From positions 1 through 64,000 of the forward strand of contig NZ_JABAGQ010000016.1 in NCBI RefSeq assembly GCF_012844225.1: a DNA stretch of 64,000 nt, in the 5' to 3' direction. This document shows, in pieces, positions 55,090 to 64,000 of this stretch. The position numbers and the translations under genes are program-made. Position 1 is the first letter of the stretch; each line of letters begins with the position of its first letter. A model generated the notes under the pieces. That model searched no databases. It saw nothing but the letters and a program-made list of their open reading frames with translations, and had not been told where the DNA came from. This DNA is from Rhodococcus sp. 105337. GTDB taxonomy: Bacteria; Actinomycetota; Actinomycetes; Mycobacteriales; Mycobacteriaceae.

Positions 55090-56484
55090 GTGACCTTGCG
55101 CCTTTACGACACCGAAACGCGGGATGTGCGGGAATTCGTGCCGCTCGTCCCCGGCCATGCCTCGGTGTACCTGTGTGGTGCCACCGTTCAAGGCGAACCC
55201 CACATCGGCCATGTGCGCAGTGGTGTCGCCTTCGATGTTCTCCGCAGGTGGCTGACAGCCCAGGGCCTCGACGTTGCGTTTGTGAGAAACGTCACAGACA
55301 TCGAGGACAAGATCCTCCGCAAGGCCGCGGAAGCCGGCCGTCCGTGGTGGGAATGGGCGGCGACCTTCGAGCGCGCGTTCAACCGGGCCTACGACGCGCT
55401 CGGTGTCCTTCCGCCGTCTATCGAGCCACGCGCCACCGGGCACGTCACGCAGATGGTCGACCTCATGGAACGACTCATCGCGGCGGGCCACGCGTACCCC
55501 TCCGACGGCAACGTCTACTTCGACGTGAAGAGCTATCCCGAGTACGGGTCGCTGTCCGGGCACAAGCTCGACGACGTGCACCAGGGTGAGAGCGCCGGGC
55601 TCGGCAAGCGCGACCCTCGCGACTTCACTCTGTGGAAGGCGGCGAAGCCGGGTGAGCCCTCGTGGCCCACTCCGTGGGGGCGCGGCCGTCCCGGATGGCA
55701 CCTCGAATGCTCTGCGATGGCTACGTTCTATCTCGGTGGCACCTTCGACATTCATTGCGGCGGAATGGATCTTGTCTTTCCCCACCACGAGAACGAAATC
55801 GCTCAGGCTCGGGCGGCAGGCGACGGCTTCGCCCGGTACTGGCTGCACAACGGCTGGGTGACCATGGGCGGCGAGAAGATGTCCAAGTCGCTCGGCAACG
55901 TGCTCTCGGTCCCGAACGTGCTCACCAAGGTCCGGCCCCAGGAATTGCGGTACTACCTCGGCAGTGCGCACTACCGTTCGATGCTCGAGTACTCCGAGGC
56001 AGCGCTCCAGGAAGCGGCCGCCGCCTACCGGGGTCTCGAATCGTTCGTGCTCAAGACCCGCGATCGTGCGGGCGAGGTTCCGGTCGGTACGTGGACGGAC
56101 GAATTCGCGCAGGCACTCGACGACGATCTCGGTGTGCCCAAGGCGCTCGCCGAGATCCACGGCCGGCGCAGCGAGGGCAACAAGGCACTCGACAACGGTG
56201 ATCTCGATGAGGCCGTCCGGATCGCGTCGCAGGTGCGCGCGATGCTCGGAATTCTCGGAGTGGACCCACTCGATGCACACTGGAGTGACTCCACCGCCGA
56301 CCGATCGGCGGCTCTGGAAGCGCTCGACGTGCTCGTCTCCGCGGATCTCGTCCGCAGGCAGAATGCGCGAGCAGACAAGAACTGGGCGATCGCCGACGAG
56401 GTGCGCGACCGGTTGACAGCGGCAGGTATCGAAGTGACCGATACGCCGAACGGACCCGAGTGGTCTCTGAAAGCAGGACAGTGA
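55090..56484 (+). CDS. cysS: Cysteinyl-tRNA synthetase
   Basis: 464 residues. The HIGH motif is in [15 protein letters not shown] in [11 protein letters not shown], and zinc ligands are in CGATVQG, CSAMA and FPHHENE. It charges tRNA-Cys, the molecule whose level the Cys leader peptides in this window are expected to sense. No leader or T-box is seen at cysS itself; it is embedded in the ispF-rlmB operon. Confidence 0.96.
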   Translation: MTLRLYDTETRDVREFVPLVPGHASVYLCGATVQGEPHIGHVRSGVAFDVLRRWLTAQGLDVAFVRNVTDIEDKILRKAAEAGRPWWEWAATFERAFNRAYDALGVLPPSIEPRATGHVTQMVDLMERLIAAGHAYPSDGNVYFDVKSYPEYGSLSGHKLDDVHQGESAGLGKRDPRDFTLWKAAKPGEPSWPTPWGRGRPGWHLECSAMATFYLGGTFDIHCGGMDLVFPHHENEIAQARAAGDGFARYWLHNGWVTMGGEKMSKSLGNVLSVPNVLTKVRPQELRYYLGSAHYRSMLEYSEAALQEAAAAYRGLESFVLKTRDRAGEVPVGTWTDEFAQALDDDLGVPKALAEIHGRRSEGNKALDNGDLDEAVRIASQVRAMLGILGVDPLDAHWSDSTADRSAALEALDVLVSADLVRRQNARADKNWAIADEVRDRLTAAGIEVTDTPNGPEWSLKAGQ

Positions 56485-57452
56485 TGGCAGGCAATTCCCA
56501 GCGCCGCGGCGCAATTCGTAAGGGCGGAACCAAGAAGGGGCAGGTCGTCGGCTCCGGCGGTCAGCGCCGTCGTGGTCTGGAACCGCGCGGTGCGACACCC
56601 AAGGCCGAGGATCGTCCGTACCACGCCGCCGCACGGCGATCCCGTGCTGCCGCGAAGGCGACCGATACCTCCCGTGGTGGCGGTCGGCGTCCGGCGGGCC
56701 GCAAGCCCGAGGACGGGCCGGAGATGGTGCTGGGCCGCAACCCCGTCGTCGAATGCCTGCGTGCCGAGGTTCCCGCGACCGCTCTGTACGTCGCGGTCGG
56801 AGCCGAAGCGGACGAGCGACTCAAGGAAGCCGTGCAGCGGGCCGCCGACATGGGCATCTCGATCCTCGAGGTGTCGCGCGCGGAACTCGACCGGCTGTCC
56901 ACCAACGGAATGCACCAGGGCGTGGGTCTCCAGGTGCCGCCGTATCGGTACGTGCATCCCGACGACCTGATCACCCGCGCGAAAGAACTCCATGAGCGGC
57001 CGCTGCTGGTCGCGCTCGACAACATCTCGGATCCGCGCAACCTCGGTGCCGTCATCCGCTCGGTCGCGGCGTTCGGCGGACACGGCGTGGTCATCCCGCA
57101 GCGGCGTTCGGCGTCGGTGACCGCCGTGGCATGGCGGACCAGTGCGGGCGCGGCAGCACGACTGCCCGTCGCGCGCGCCACCAACCTGACCCGCACGCTC
57201 AAGGACTGGCAGGCGCAGGGTGTGCGTGTCGTCGGTCTCGACGCCGGCGGAGACACCACGCTCGACGAGTTCGACGGCACCGATCCGGTGGTCGTGGTGG
57301 TCGGCTCCGAGGGTAAGGGCTTGTCGCGTCTGGTCCGCGAAACCTGTGACGCCGTGTTGTCGATCCCGATGGCAGGCGATGTGGAATCGCTCAACGCGTC
57401 GGTGGCTGCGGGCGTCGTGCTCGCCGACATCGCCCGGCAGCGCCGCGCGTAG
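56484..57452 (+). CDS. rlmB: 23S rRNA 2'-O-ribose methyltransferase (SpoU/TrmH family)
   Basis: 322 residues. A basic Gly/Arg/Lys-rich N-terminal extension of about 85 residues precedes the L30e-like substrate domain and the SPOUT domain with [39 protein letters not shown] and [18 protein letters not shown]. It methylates G2251 (E. coli numbering) of 23S rRNA. The start overlaps the cysS stop by one base. Confidence 0.93.
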   Translation: MAGNSQRRGAIRKGGTKKGQVVGSGGQRRRGLEPRGATPKAEDRPYHAAARRSRAAAKATDTSRGGGRRPAGRKPEDGPEMVLGRNPVVECLRAEVPATALYVAVGAEADERLKEAVQRAADMGISILEVSRAELDRLSTNGMHQGVGLQVPPYRYVHPDDLITRAKELHERPLLVALDNISDPRNLGAVIRSVAAFGGHGVVIPQRRSASVTAVAWRTSAGAAARLPVARATNLTRTLKDWQAQGVRVVGLDAGGDTTLDEFDGTDPVVVVVGSEGKGLSRLVRETCDAVLSIPMAGDVESLNASVAAGVVLADIARQRRA

Positions 57453-57469
57453 CGTCACCCGGCTTCGAC

Positions 57470-57501
57470 ACCGCGACCGCCGCTACCACGGCGGTCGCGG
57501 T
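57470..57501. terminator. Terminator between rlmB and the lipase gene
   Basis: ACCGCGACCGCCG (57470-57482) pairs with 57489-57501 around a 6-nt loop, followed by CGTTTCT. Serves the convergent genes. Confidence 0.8.
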
Positions 57502-57506
57502 CGTTT

Positions 57507-58496
57507 CTACGGCGAGGGTGCGGTGGGTGACCATCCCGTGAACGGCGGCACCGATACGCACGGCACCGGGCGCGGGTTGTCCGGGTCGAGGGCGTTGAGG
57601 ACGACCGCTGCCGCCACGGGGTCGTTGACGATGGCGACGTGTTCGGCCCAGTCCGCCTCGCAGTGGTCCTGCAGCACGAAGTTCGTGGCGTTGCCGGCTT
57701 CCCGGTAGCCGCTGGTGTGCGGAAGCACCAGTTCGTCGTATCGCGTGATGATGTTGGTGTACCGGACCTCGGGCGCGTAGACGCCGTCGGCGTGCAGATC
57801 CCGGAACCACTGGGAGCCGGCGAGCACCTGCGGGCATGCCCCGCAGCCCACGGTCGCGACGAGTTGTTCGAGTTCGTCACGCAGACCGGCCTGGCCGAAC
57901 AACGAGAAGGTGGCTTCGAGCAGGAACGCGTGGCTGCCGTCCCACAGCGGCGCGAGGGAGATGTGGTCCCGGACCTTGGTGTTGCCGCCGAGACGGTTGA
58001 GGTAGTACGTGGGCATGAGGGTGCCTTGCGAATGGCCGACGAGGGCGACTTTCTCGGCCCCGGTCGCCTCCAGCACCTCGTCGACGAACACCGACAACTC
58101 GGCGGCGCTCTGTTCCATGGGTTTCAGGCCGCCGAATGCGTTCAGCGGCCACGGCAGGTCGGGATAGTTGCCGTATGTGAGCGCGAAGACGCAGTAGCCC
58201 TCGTTTGCAAGCAGTGGTGACAGGTAGGCCCAGTTGTCCTGTCGATTAGCGGCTGTTCCGTGTACGAGGATCACCGGGTCGGGGTGCTCGTCGGAGGGCT
58301 CACACGACCAGTCGTTGGAGCCGGGCGCCGACCCTCCCGGGTTCGCGAGTTCCATTCCGATGCCGTCGAGAAATGTCGGCGCGAGCGGGTACTGCTGAGC
58401 CCCAGTGTCTTCGGCGGATGCGACGCCGCTTCCCATGATCGTGCCCGCTGCCACGATCGCTGTACCCATGACTGCTGCCGTTATCCGACGCAACAC
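57507..58496 (-). CDS. Secreted triacylglycerol lipase/esterase
   Basis: 329 residues with a Sec signal peptide (about 1-28, cleavage near GVASA-ED). The alpha/beta hydrolase core has VILVHGTAANRQDNW and the nucleophile elbow GHSQG. Four Cys in the C-terminal half could form disulfides outside the cell. It resembles actinobacterial LipE-type or class 2 lipases. GTG start with GAGGTGG upstream. Monocistronic. Confidence 0.88.
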   Translation of the reverse strand: MLRRITAAVMGTAIVAAGTIMGSGVASAEDTGAQQYPLAPTFLDGIGMELANPGGSAPGSNDWSCEPSDEHPDPVILVHGTAANRQDNWAYLSPLLANEGYCVFALTYGNYPDLPWPLNAFGGLKPMEQSAAELSVFVDEVLEATGAEKVALVGHSQGTLMPTYYLNRLGGNTKVRDHISLAPLWDGSHAFLLEATFSLFGQAGLRDELEQLVATVGCGACPQVLAGSQWFRDLHADGVYAPEVRYTNIITRYDELVLPHTSGYREAGNATNFVLQDHCEADWAEHVAIVNDPVAAAVVLNALDPDNPRPVPCVSVPPFTGWSPTAPSP

Positions 58497-58660
58497 GTCG
58501 CCACCTCTGTCTCCGCCACCGATGTCGCGAGAAAGTTAACAGAGATTCACATTTGTGACGAGGGTGATGTCTCGATTGGCCGGATTGTCTGCCCCGGATC
58601 GGTGTGGAAGCCCGCCGGACGGGGTAAAGAAGCACAACAGTCGACGTGGGGAGGCACCGT

Positions 58661-59203
58661 ATGTACAGCGCTCGATTCGACGGTCGGTTCGAGGTTTCAC
58701 CGCCTCTGAACGCCGGTGAGATCGAGTTCCTTCGCGCCTTCGCCGGTCCCGCGAGCGGGCCGCACAATGCGGGACGGGACGGTCTGCCGACGCGGGGTCG
58801 TCCGATGTCGTGGTGCCAGTGGACTCCCACGGACGACGGATCGGCTCTGGTGTGGGACGGCGACGAGCACTTCTTCCGGCACGCCGAATGGCTCGCCTAT
58901 CTGATCGATTCGTTCCTGTCGCCGCGTGCCCGTATGCGGCGGGTGCTGAGGGGACGCCGCGACCGGTTCCCGGAGGTGTTGTCGCACTTCACGTTCGACC
59001 ATGTCGTCGACGGCGTCGTCTCGGTTCAGTCGAGTTCGGGAGAAGAGGAATGGATCACGGTGCGTGACAACGTCGTCCAGAGTGTCGCGCAGGTAGGCGG
59101 CCGTTTCCGGTCCGAGGCCACCCGTCCCGTGCAAGGTCTGTGCCTCAGTGCGCTCCACCGCTCGGAGCGCGCCACCGTTCCGGAAGCGACCGCGGTCCTC
59201 TAG
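58661..59203 (+). CDS. Conserved hypothetical protein, Trp/Arg-rich
   Basis: 180 residues, no recognised domain. The N-terminal half reads like a globular domain with aromatic-rich strands (MSWCQWTPTDDGSALVWDG, EWLAYLIDSFL), the middle is Arg-rich, and there is no signal peptide or transmembrane helix. GGGGAGG lies 7 nt upstream of ATG 58661, one of the strongest ribosome binding sites in the window, so it is probably expressed. It may share a transcript with the esterase 10 nt downstream, though that gene also has its own -10. Confidence 0.6.
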   Translation: MYSARFDGRFEVSPPLNAGEIEFLRAFAGPASGPHNAGRDGLPTRGRPMSWCQWTPTDDGSALVWDGDEHFFRHAEWLAYLIDSFLSPRARMRRVLRGRRDRFPEVLSHFTFDHVVDGVVSVQSSSGEEEWITVRDNVVQSVAQVGGRFRSEATRPVQGLCLSALHRSERATVPEATAVL

Positions 59204-59213
59204 TGTTGCGGCC

Positions 59214-60257
59214 GTGGCCGCTCCGCTCCCGTTCCGTACCAAGCTGTTCGCCCTCGTGGAGGGCCTCACCGGCGCGTCCATCGCGGACGAACCGCCCGAG
59301 GCGGTCCCCGCGCGACGCGCACGCCGGACGAAGCTGTTGTCCTCGCGCGTCGGGCGATGGGTCGCCGGCCGGCCACACCGCGCCGCGCACATCGTCGACC
59401 GCACGGTCGAGTTGCAGCCCGCCGAGATCGCCGGACTCGAATCCGCCACCGAGTCTGTTACGTTGCGCCTGCGCATCTACCGGCCGTCGGGTTCGGCGCC
59501 CGGTCCTCTCCCTGCCGTAGTGCTCTTCCACGGCGGAGGCTGGGTGCTCGGTGAGCCCGAGCAGGACGAGTGGTGGGCGAGCCACATGGCTGCGGAGTCT
59601 CCGTGCGTCGTCGTGTCTGTCGATTACCGGCTTGCGCCCGAAAACCCGTACCCTGCGGCGGTATTCGACTGCTGGTCGTCTCTGCTGTGGGTGGTCGAGC
59701 ATGCTGCCGAACTCGGCGTGGACGGGACGAGGGTGGTGGTGGCCGGGGACAGTGCCGGCGGCAATCTCGCCGCGGTCGTCGCGGATCTCGCCGCGCAGTC
59801 CGGCCTCTCCGCACTGGTCGGACAGGTGCTCGTCTATCCGGGCACCGAGATGGAAGAGGTATTTCCCTCCGAGCGCGAGCACGCCGATGCGCCCGTCCTG
59901 ACCTCCCGCGGTATGCGCGCGTTCGTCCGCTTGTACCTCGACGGCGCAGATCCGTACGCGCCCACGGCGGCACCGTTGCGCGGCAGTCTCGCCGGCGCCA
60001 CGATTCCTGCGCTCATCCAGGTCGCCGGGCACGATCCGCTGCGCGACAACGGCGTGTTCTATGCGGATGCGCTGCGCGAGAAGGGCGGCGACGTGACCCT
60101 GACGGAGTACGAGAACGCGGTCCACGGGTACCTCAGCCTGCCCGGCGTCTCGCCTCCCGCACGCCGCGCCCTCGCTCAGACGATCGAGTTCGTACGGCGT
60201 GTCACGAATCCGGAGATCTCGGGGGAACCCGGTTCCCAGGCTCGATCGGACGCCTGA
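59214..60257 (+). CDS. HSL-family alpha/beta esterase
   Basis: 347 residues. HGGGWVLGEPEQDEWW is the oxyanion motif of the hormone-sensitive-lipase family and GDSAGGNLA the nucleophile elbow; the catalytic Asp and His lie in GHDPLRDNG and NAVHGY. A 90-residue N-terminal segment precedes the core. TAGTGT ends exactly 7 nt before GTG 59214, consistent with leaderless translation. Substrate unknown. Confidence 0.9.
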   Translation: MAAPLPFRTKLFALVEGLTGASIADEPPEAVPARRARRTKLLSSRVGRWVAGRPHRAAHIVDRTVELQPAEIAGLESATESVTLRLRIYRPSGSAPGPLPAVVLFHGGGWVLGEPEQDEWWASHMAAESPCVVVSVDYRLAPENPYPAAVFDCWSSLLWVVEHAAELGVDGTRVVVAGDSAGGNLAAVVADLAAQSGLSALVGQVLVYPGTEMEEVFPSEREHADAPVLTSRGMRAFVRLYLDGADPYAPTAAPLRGSLAGATIPALIQVAGHDPLRDNGVFYADALREKGGDVTLTEYENAVHGYLSLPGVSPPARRALAQTIEFVRRVTNPEISGEPGSQARSDA

Positions 60258-60270
60258 GAGCCGTCTCCGA

Positions 60271-60939
60271 TCAGGACTCGGACGACAGGTTCTCCTCGCC
60301 CGCGTCGCAGATCGCCGCACAGCCGGGTTCGGCGTGCGGGTCACGGTCGAGGGCGCCCACGGCCCCCATCACGAACGGAACCACCATCGAGATCACCTCG
60401 TCGACCGGCCCGCCGTCGGCCAGCACCTGGCGGTGGGGGTCCAGGCAGCCCAGGATGCACCGGCTCGCGGACCGTGCGTCGATCAGCCGGAACACTCCCG
60501 ACTTCTCACCCTCGACGAGGATCCGGTAGACCACGTCCTCGAGTTCGTTGAGTTGCGAGGTGAACTCCAGCTTGGTCGCATTCGGGATCAGGCTCATCAC
60601 GGGCGGTGTCACGGGGTGGGGCCCGGCGAATTCGAGGAGAACCAGCTCGACGACGGTCTCGAGCATGTCGCGGGGATCGTCCATCCCGGCGAGCTTGCGC
60701 GTGAGCAGATCGAGAAACCGCTCGATTTCGTGGGCGGACCACGCGAGGAGCATATCGGATTTGTCGGCGTAGTAGTTGTAGATCACCGTGCGGGTCAGGC
60801 CGGCTTGCGCGGCGACGGATTTCACCGATGCGCCGTCCCATCCCTCGCGGGCCAGCACCTCGGCGAAAGCGCTGAGGATGCGAGTGCGAGTGGCGGATTT
60901 GTGCTCGGCCACGGTGTGCCCGGCGTTCAGGATAGGCAC
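60271..60939 (-). CDS. TetR-family regulator
   Basis: 222 residues. The helix-turn-helix is in GWDGASVKSVAAQAGLTRTVIYNYYADKSDMLLAW, followed by a larger ligand-binding domain. The start was set at GTG 60939, 6 nt after GGAG. An ATG at 61062 would add a 41-residue Arg/Pro tail that is unlike the family. Divergent from the ABC transporter, with a 16-bp palindrome in between, so it probably represses the transporter and itself. Confidence 0.85.
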   Translation of the reverse strand: MPILNAGHTVAEHKSATRTRILSAFAEVLAREGWDGASVKSVAAQAGLTRTVIYNYYADKSDMLLAWSAHEIERFLDLLTRKLAGMDDPRDMLETVVELVLLEFAGPHPVTPPVMSLIPNATKLEFTSQLNELEDVVYRILVEGEKSGVFRLIDARSASRCILGCLDPHRQVLADGGPVDEVISMVVPFVMGAVGALDRDPHAEPGCAAICDAGEENLSSES

Positions 60940-61300
60940 GTATTGCTCCGGGATCGGATCGGGGACTTGTGACCGATCGAAGGGTACACCCCGGCGGATC
61001 GAGCGCGCCGAAAGTGCGTCGGCTCGGATGCCTTCGGGGGGCCCGAGCGCGTCTCGAACCATGATGTTGACGACATGTCGTCATCAAATTTCAGGCCTGG
61101 CCGGCCGCTGGCAAGATCAGTGATAAGCGCAGGTAGAGGGCGGTTTCTGGCGCGTTTCGAGGTCGGGAAACTACCCATTGTCGTAGGTAAACCTTAGTGG
61201 TAATGCAACTCATCCTCTGTTGAAATCGGAGAAGTGAGTCCCGTGCCCGCCTACCTCATCCCAGGTGCCTTCGCCTGAGCGATCCTTTCCAGGAGCCCCT
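60940..61300. promoter_or_regulatory. Divergent regulatory region tetR / ABC transporter
   Basis: 361 bases without a gene. It holds the palindrome at 61068-61083 and, nearer the transporter, an AT-rich stretch around 61180-61215 with AGGT-AA-ACCT. That small inverted repeat is too short to call an iron box. The transporter start has AGGAG 6-8 nt upstream. Confidence 0.6.
61068..61083. promoter_or_regulatory. 16-bp perfect palindrome, probable TetR operator
   Basis: TGACGACATGTCGTCA. Typical length and symmetry for a TetR dimer site. It overlaps TTGACG, a possible -35 for the plus-strand transporter promoter. Confidence 0.75.
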
Positions 61301-62431
61301 ATGTTTCTTGCAGTGCGTGAACTGGTGTTCGCGCGTACACGTGTTCTGCTGATGGCATCCGTCATCGCCCTGATCTCGGTTCTGATGGTCATCCTCTCGG
61401 GCCTGTCCTCCGGACTCGTCGACGACGGAGTCTCGGGCCTTCAGCGGACGCCCGCCCAGGCGTTCGCCTTCCAGGAGGGCACGAAGACGGACTCCGCATT
61501 CTCGCGGTCCGTCGTCACCGAAGAGCAGGCGGCGGCATGGGCTGCCCAGCCCGGCGTCGAGCACGCCGAGCTGATGGGCAACGCCATCGTCAACGCGCAC
61601 ACCGGCGGCGGCATGGCGATCGACCTGACACTCTTCGGCATTGTGCCGGGCTCCTTCCTCGAGCCCACCGCAGGCGAAGGCACACAGCTGAGCGGGCCGA
61701 GAGACATCATCCTCAGCGAGACCGCTCGTGACGAAGGTGTCGCTGTCGGCGACACCGTGACGGTCGACCGGCTCGGGACGGAAATGACCGTCGTCGGGTT
61801 CACGGAGGACAAGCGCACCTTCGGCCACGTCGACATCGCGTACGTGCCGCTGGCAACCTGGCAGGAAATCAACGCGGGCACGCTCGAAGGCGCCGCCACC
61901 GAACCGCGGGCGTACACGGAGGCGAGTGTCGTCGCGATCCAGGGAACGGACGGCTCCCTTCCCGACCTGGCCGCCGGTGACGCCGCAGCAGGCACTGCGA
62001 GCAAGACCGTCGAGGAGTCGTTCGACTCCTCCCCGGGTTACTCCGCGGAGACGATGACGATGTCCATGATCATCGCGTTCCTCTACGCGATTTCGGCACT
62101 GGTCGTCGGTGCGTTCTTCAGCATCTGGACCGTCCAGCGGCTGCGTGAACTCGCGGTCCTCCGCGCGATGGGTGCGTCCACCGGATATCTGATGCGCGAC
62201 AGCATCATCCAGGCAGCCCTGATTCTCGTCGTGTCCGTCGCCTTCGGTGTCCTCGTCGGCCTCGGCCTCGGCTCCGGACTCGAAGGAACGGGCATGCCGT
62301 TCTCGCTCCAAACGGGCCCGATTCTGCAAGGCGCACTGTTGCTGATCGTGCTCGGCCTCATCGGGGCCGGACTCGCGATCGTGCGAATCACCCGTATCAA
62401 CCCCCTGACGGCACTGGGAGAGAATCGATGA
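61301..62431 (+). CDS. ABC transporter permease (FtsX/MacB-like)
   Basis: 376 residues. One N-terminal transmembrane helix (about 18-38), a 200-residue extracytoplasmic domain, and three C-terminal helices (about 250-275, 300-325, 345-365) with the FtsX-domain motif RLRELAVLRAMGAS. This topology is that of type VII ABC exporters (MacB/LolC type), which act mechanically on substrates outside the membrane. It overlaps the ATPase gene by ATGA. Start at ATG 61301. Confidence 0.92.
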   Translation: MFLAVRELVFARTRVLLMASVIALISVLMVILSGLSSGLVDDGVSGLQRTPAQAFAFQEGTKTDSAFSRSVVTEEQAAAWAAQPGVEHAELMGNAIVNAHTGGGMAIDLTLFGIVPGSFLEPTAGEGTQLSGPRDIILSETARDEGVAVGDTVTVDRLGTEMTVVGFTEDKRTFGHVDIAYVPLATWQEINAGTLEGAATEPRAYTEASVVAIQGTDGSLPDLAAGDAAAGTASKTVEESFDSSPGYSAETMTMSMIIAFLYAISALVVGAFFSIWTVQRLRELAVLRAMGASTGYLMRDSIIQAALILVVSVAFGVLVGLGLGSGLEGTGMPFSLQTGPILQGALLLIVLGLIGAGLAIVRITRINPLTALGENR

Positions 62432-63114
62432 GCGCCCTCACCACCACCACGGGCCTGAGCCTGCGGAATGTCGGCCTGCAGTTCGGCGACGGCGACAGCA
62501 CCGTCACCGCACTCGACGACGTGAACCTCGAAGTCGCCCCCGGCGAACTGGTCGCGATCGTCGGTCCGTCCGGCGCGGGCAAATCCAGTCTCCTGGCCGT
62601 GGCCGGAGGACTGATTCATCCCACCACCGGCACGGTTGTGCTGCGGGACGTCGACCTGACCGCCACACCGCGTCGTCAGCTCGCCGAAATCCGCCGCAAT
62701 CAAATCGGATTCGTGTTCCAGTCCTCGAATCTGCTGCCGGCACTGACCGCGCTCGACCAGCTGCGATTGATGTCGACGATCACGGGACGGCCCGGGCGTG
62801 ACCCCCACGAGCTCCTCGAATCCGTCGGCATGACCCACCGCGCGGACAAGCGTCCGGGCCAGCTGTCCGGTGGCGAACGCCAACGCGTGGGTATCGCTCG
62901 CGCCCTGGCCACCGAACCCGCCGTGTTGCTCGTCGACGAGCCCACCGCGGCGCTGGACCGTGCTCGGAGCCACGACGTCGTGCAGCTTCTGGCGGACGAG
63001 ACCCATAGTGCCGGGGTCGCCACGATCATGGTCACGCACGACCACGACGTGCTCGTGCACTGCGATCGCGTACTGGAAATGATCGACGGCAGGCTGTCGC
63101 CTCTCTCCGAGTGA
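62428..63114 (+). CDS. ABC transporter ATP-binding protein (LolD/MacB-like)
   Basis: 228 residues. Walker A GPSGAGKSS, Q-loop VFQSSNLLP, signature LSGGERQRV, Walker B AVLLVDEPTAALD and H-loop VTHD are all present. The partner is the FtsX-like permease directly upstream. Ends 29 nt before the convergent pxpC gene. Confidence 0.94.
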   Translation: MSALTTTTGLSLRNVGLQFGDGDSTVTALDDVNLEVAPGELVAIVGPSGAGKSSLLAVAGGLIHPTTGTVVLRDVDLTATPRRQLAEIRRNQIGFVFQSSNLLPALTALDQLRLMSTITGRPGRDPHELLESVGMTHRADKRPGQLSGGERQRVGIARALATEPAVLLVDEPTAALDRARSHDVVQLLADETHSAGVATIMVTHDHDVLVHCDRVLEMIDGRLSPLSE

Positions 63115-63143
63115 CGTCGCCGACGACACAGCATGCGGCCGGG

Positions 63144-64000
63144 CTACCGGGTGACGGAGAACCGCACCCGGTGGCCCGGCCGCAACTGTGCTGCGAGGGG
63201 GAGATCGGCGCGTGCCACCACTGCGATCACCGGGTATCCACCCGTGACGGGATGGTCGGCGAGGAACAGCACCGGATGCCCCTCGGGGGGTACCTGTAGT
63301 GCTCCGGGAACCATCCCCTCGCTCGGAAGTTCGGCTCGCCGCGACCGGTGGAGCGGTCCGGTGCCCCGCAGCCTGATGCCGATCCGGTCGAGCCGGGGCG
63401 TCACCGTCCAGCGTTCCCGCAGCAGGGCGCGCACGGAGGCCGGCGTGAACCAGTCGTCGCGCGGGCCGAGGCGCACCCCCAGTTCCACCGGATCGCCCAG
63501 GTCGGCGGGCGGGGGGAACTGTTCTTCGACAGGCAGGGCGTCGGCGAGTGCGCCCACCGGTAGACGATCACCTGCCCGAACGGGCGCGGGACCGGTGTTC
63601 GACAGCGTGTCGGTGGCCCGGCTCCCGAGCACCTCGGGAACATCGATGCCTCCGCGGACAGCCAGGTAGGACCGCAGTCCGATCGACGGTGGCCGGATCG
63701 CCAGCACATCGTCGTTGCTCAGGTGAATCCGCGACCAGTCACCCCGGGGCCGCTCGTTCACGGTGACCTCGGCACGCGCCCCGGTCACCGCCACGATCAT
63801 CGCGCCGACGCTCCGCACGACGAGCCCGCCGGCCGTGACCTCGAGGGTGGCGGCGCCGGGGTGGTTGCCCACCAACCGGTTCGCCGCATCGTGCGCCGTC
63901 CGGTCGGCAGCGCCGGACGTGGTCAGTCCGGTTCCGCCGTGGCCGGGGCGACCGCGATCCTGGACTGTCGTGAGAACGCCGGGGGAGACAACCTCGAACC
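63144..64000 (-). CDS. pxpC: 5-oxoprolinase subunit C / biotin-dependent carboxyltransferase-like, 5' partial
   Basis: The frame is open to the window edge; visible residues begin EVVSPGVLTTVQDRGRPGH, the typical start of the PxpC/KipA family, so only a few residues are missing. Downstream landmarks are SGAADRTAHDAANRLVGN, RSYLAVRGGIDVP and the final FLADHPVTGGYPVIAVV. PxpC works with PxpA and PxpB to open 5-oxoproline to glutamate; the pxpB gene is expected just beyond the window. Confidence 0.9.
   Translation of the reverse strand, partial: FEVVSPGVLTTVQDRGRPGHGGTGLTTSGAADRTAHDAANRLVGNHPGAATLEVTAGGLVVRSVGAMIVAVTGARAEVTVNERPRGDWSRIHLSNDDVLAIRPPSIGLRSYLAVRGGIDVPEVLGSRATDTLSNTGPAPVRAGDRLPVGALADALPVEEQFPPPADLGDPVELGVRLGPRDDWFTPASVRALLRERWTVTPRLDRIGIRLRGTGPLHRSRRAELPSEGMVPGALQVPPEGHPVLFLADHPVTGGYPVIAVVARADLPLAAQLRPGHRVRFSVTR

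Noticed and set aside
61185-61215. AGGT-AA-ACCT considered as an iron (IdeR/DmdR) box
   Set aside because: Only a 4-bp inverted repeat; it does not match the 19-bp iron-box consensus.

Overview
The window is high-GC DNA (GC-ending codons, many GTG/TTG starts, frequent ATGA/GTGA gene overlaps) from a mycolic-acid-type actinobacterium, most likely Rhodococcus or a near relative such as Nocardia. The evidence is a complete mce lipid-transport operon, lsr2, carD, mhuD, clpC1, and a gene order that, as I recall it, follows the Mycobacterium tuberculosis Rv3579c-Rv3628 block: ppa, dacB, zinc protease, tilS, hpt, ftsH, folE-P-B-K, panC-D, coaX, lysS, lsr2, clpC1, mhuD, mutY, can, disA, radA, lpqE, carD, ispD-F, cysS, rlmB. 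I see no tRNA, rRNA, CRISPR array, insertion sequence or prophage.

Layout. 1-10.2 kb: the 3' part of a TetR gene, then yrbEA-yrbEB-mceABCDEF and an Mce-associated membrane protein, one tightly overlapping operon for an envelope lipid importer. 10.3-15.5 kb (minus strand): a Pls/PosA-type single-module peptide synthetase (adenylation, carrier, membrane and left-handed beta-helix segments) overlapping an M1 metallopeptidase. 15.7-18.8 kb: a compact sulfur-responsive island. A SAM-IV riboswitch precedes a cysteine-desulfurase-like enzyme; a cysteine-containing leader peptide precedes a luciferase-like C-terminal protein; and, convergent with it, a second leader peptide with the same RRHVDLCRT core precedes a winged-helix regulator. 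18.8-20.8 kb: ybaK, a dienoyl-CoA isomerase-like gene and ppa.

20.9-41.9 kb: housekeeping operons on the plus strand: dacB/zinc protease/tilS/hpt, ftsH, the folate operon, pantothenate/CoA genes, a third Cys leader peptide before a Cys-less rhodanese-like gene, lysS, lsr2, a phospholipase-D-family gene and clpC1 with a ClgR-type box. 42-53 kb: stress, redox and DNA-maintenance genes on both strands (OsmC, FrnE-like, mhuD, mutY, carbonic anhydrase, disA, dinB with an SOS box, radA, an LpqE-like lipoprotein). 53.3-57.5 kb: carD-ispD-ispF-cysS-rlmB. 57.5-64 kb: a secreted lipase, an unknown protein, an HSL-type esterase, a TetR regulator divergent from an FtsX/LolD-type ABC pair with a 16-bp palindrome between them, and a partial pxpC gene running off the end.

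Two themes stand out. First, sulfur sensing at the RNA or nascent-peptide level: one riboswitch and three short Cys-codon leader ORFs, all three with a -10-like hexamer exactly 7 nt before their start codon. Second, that same 6-8 nt spacing recurs at many genes here, which suggests widespread leaderless transcription. All calls come from reading the sequence; none was checked against a database.
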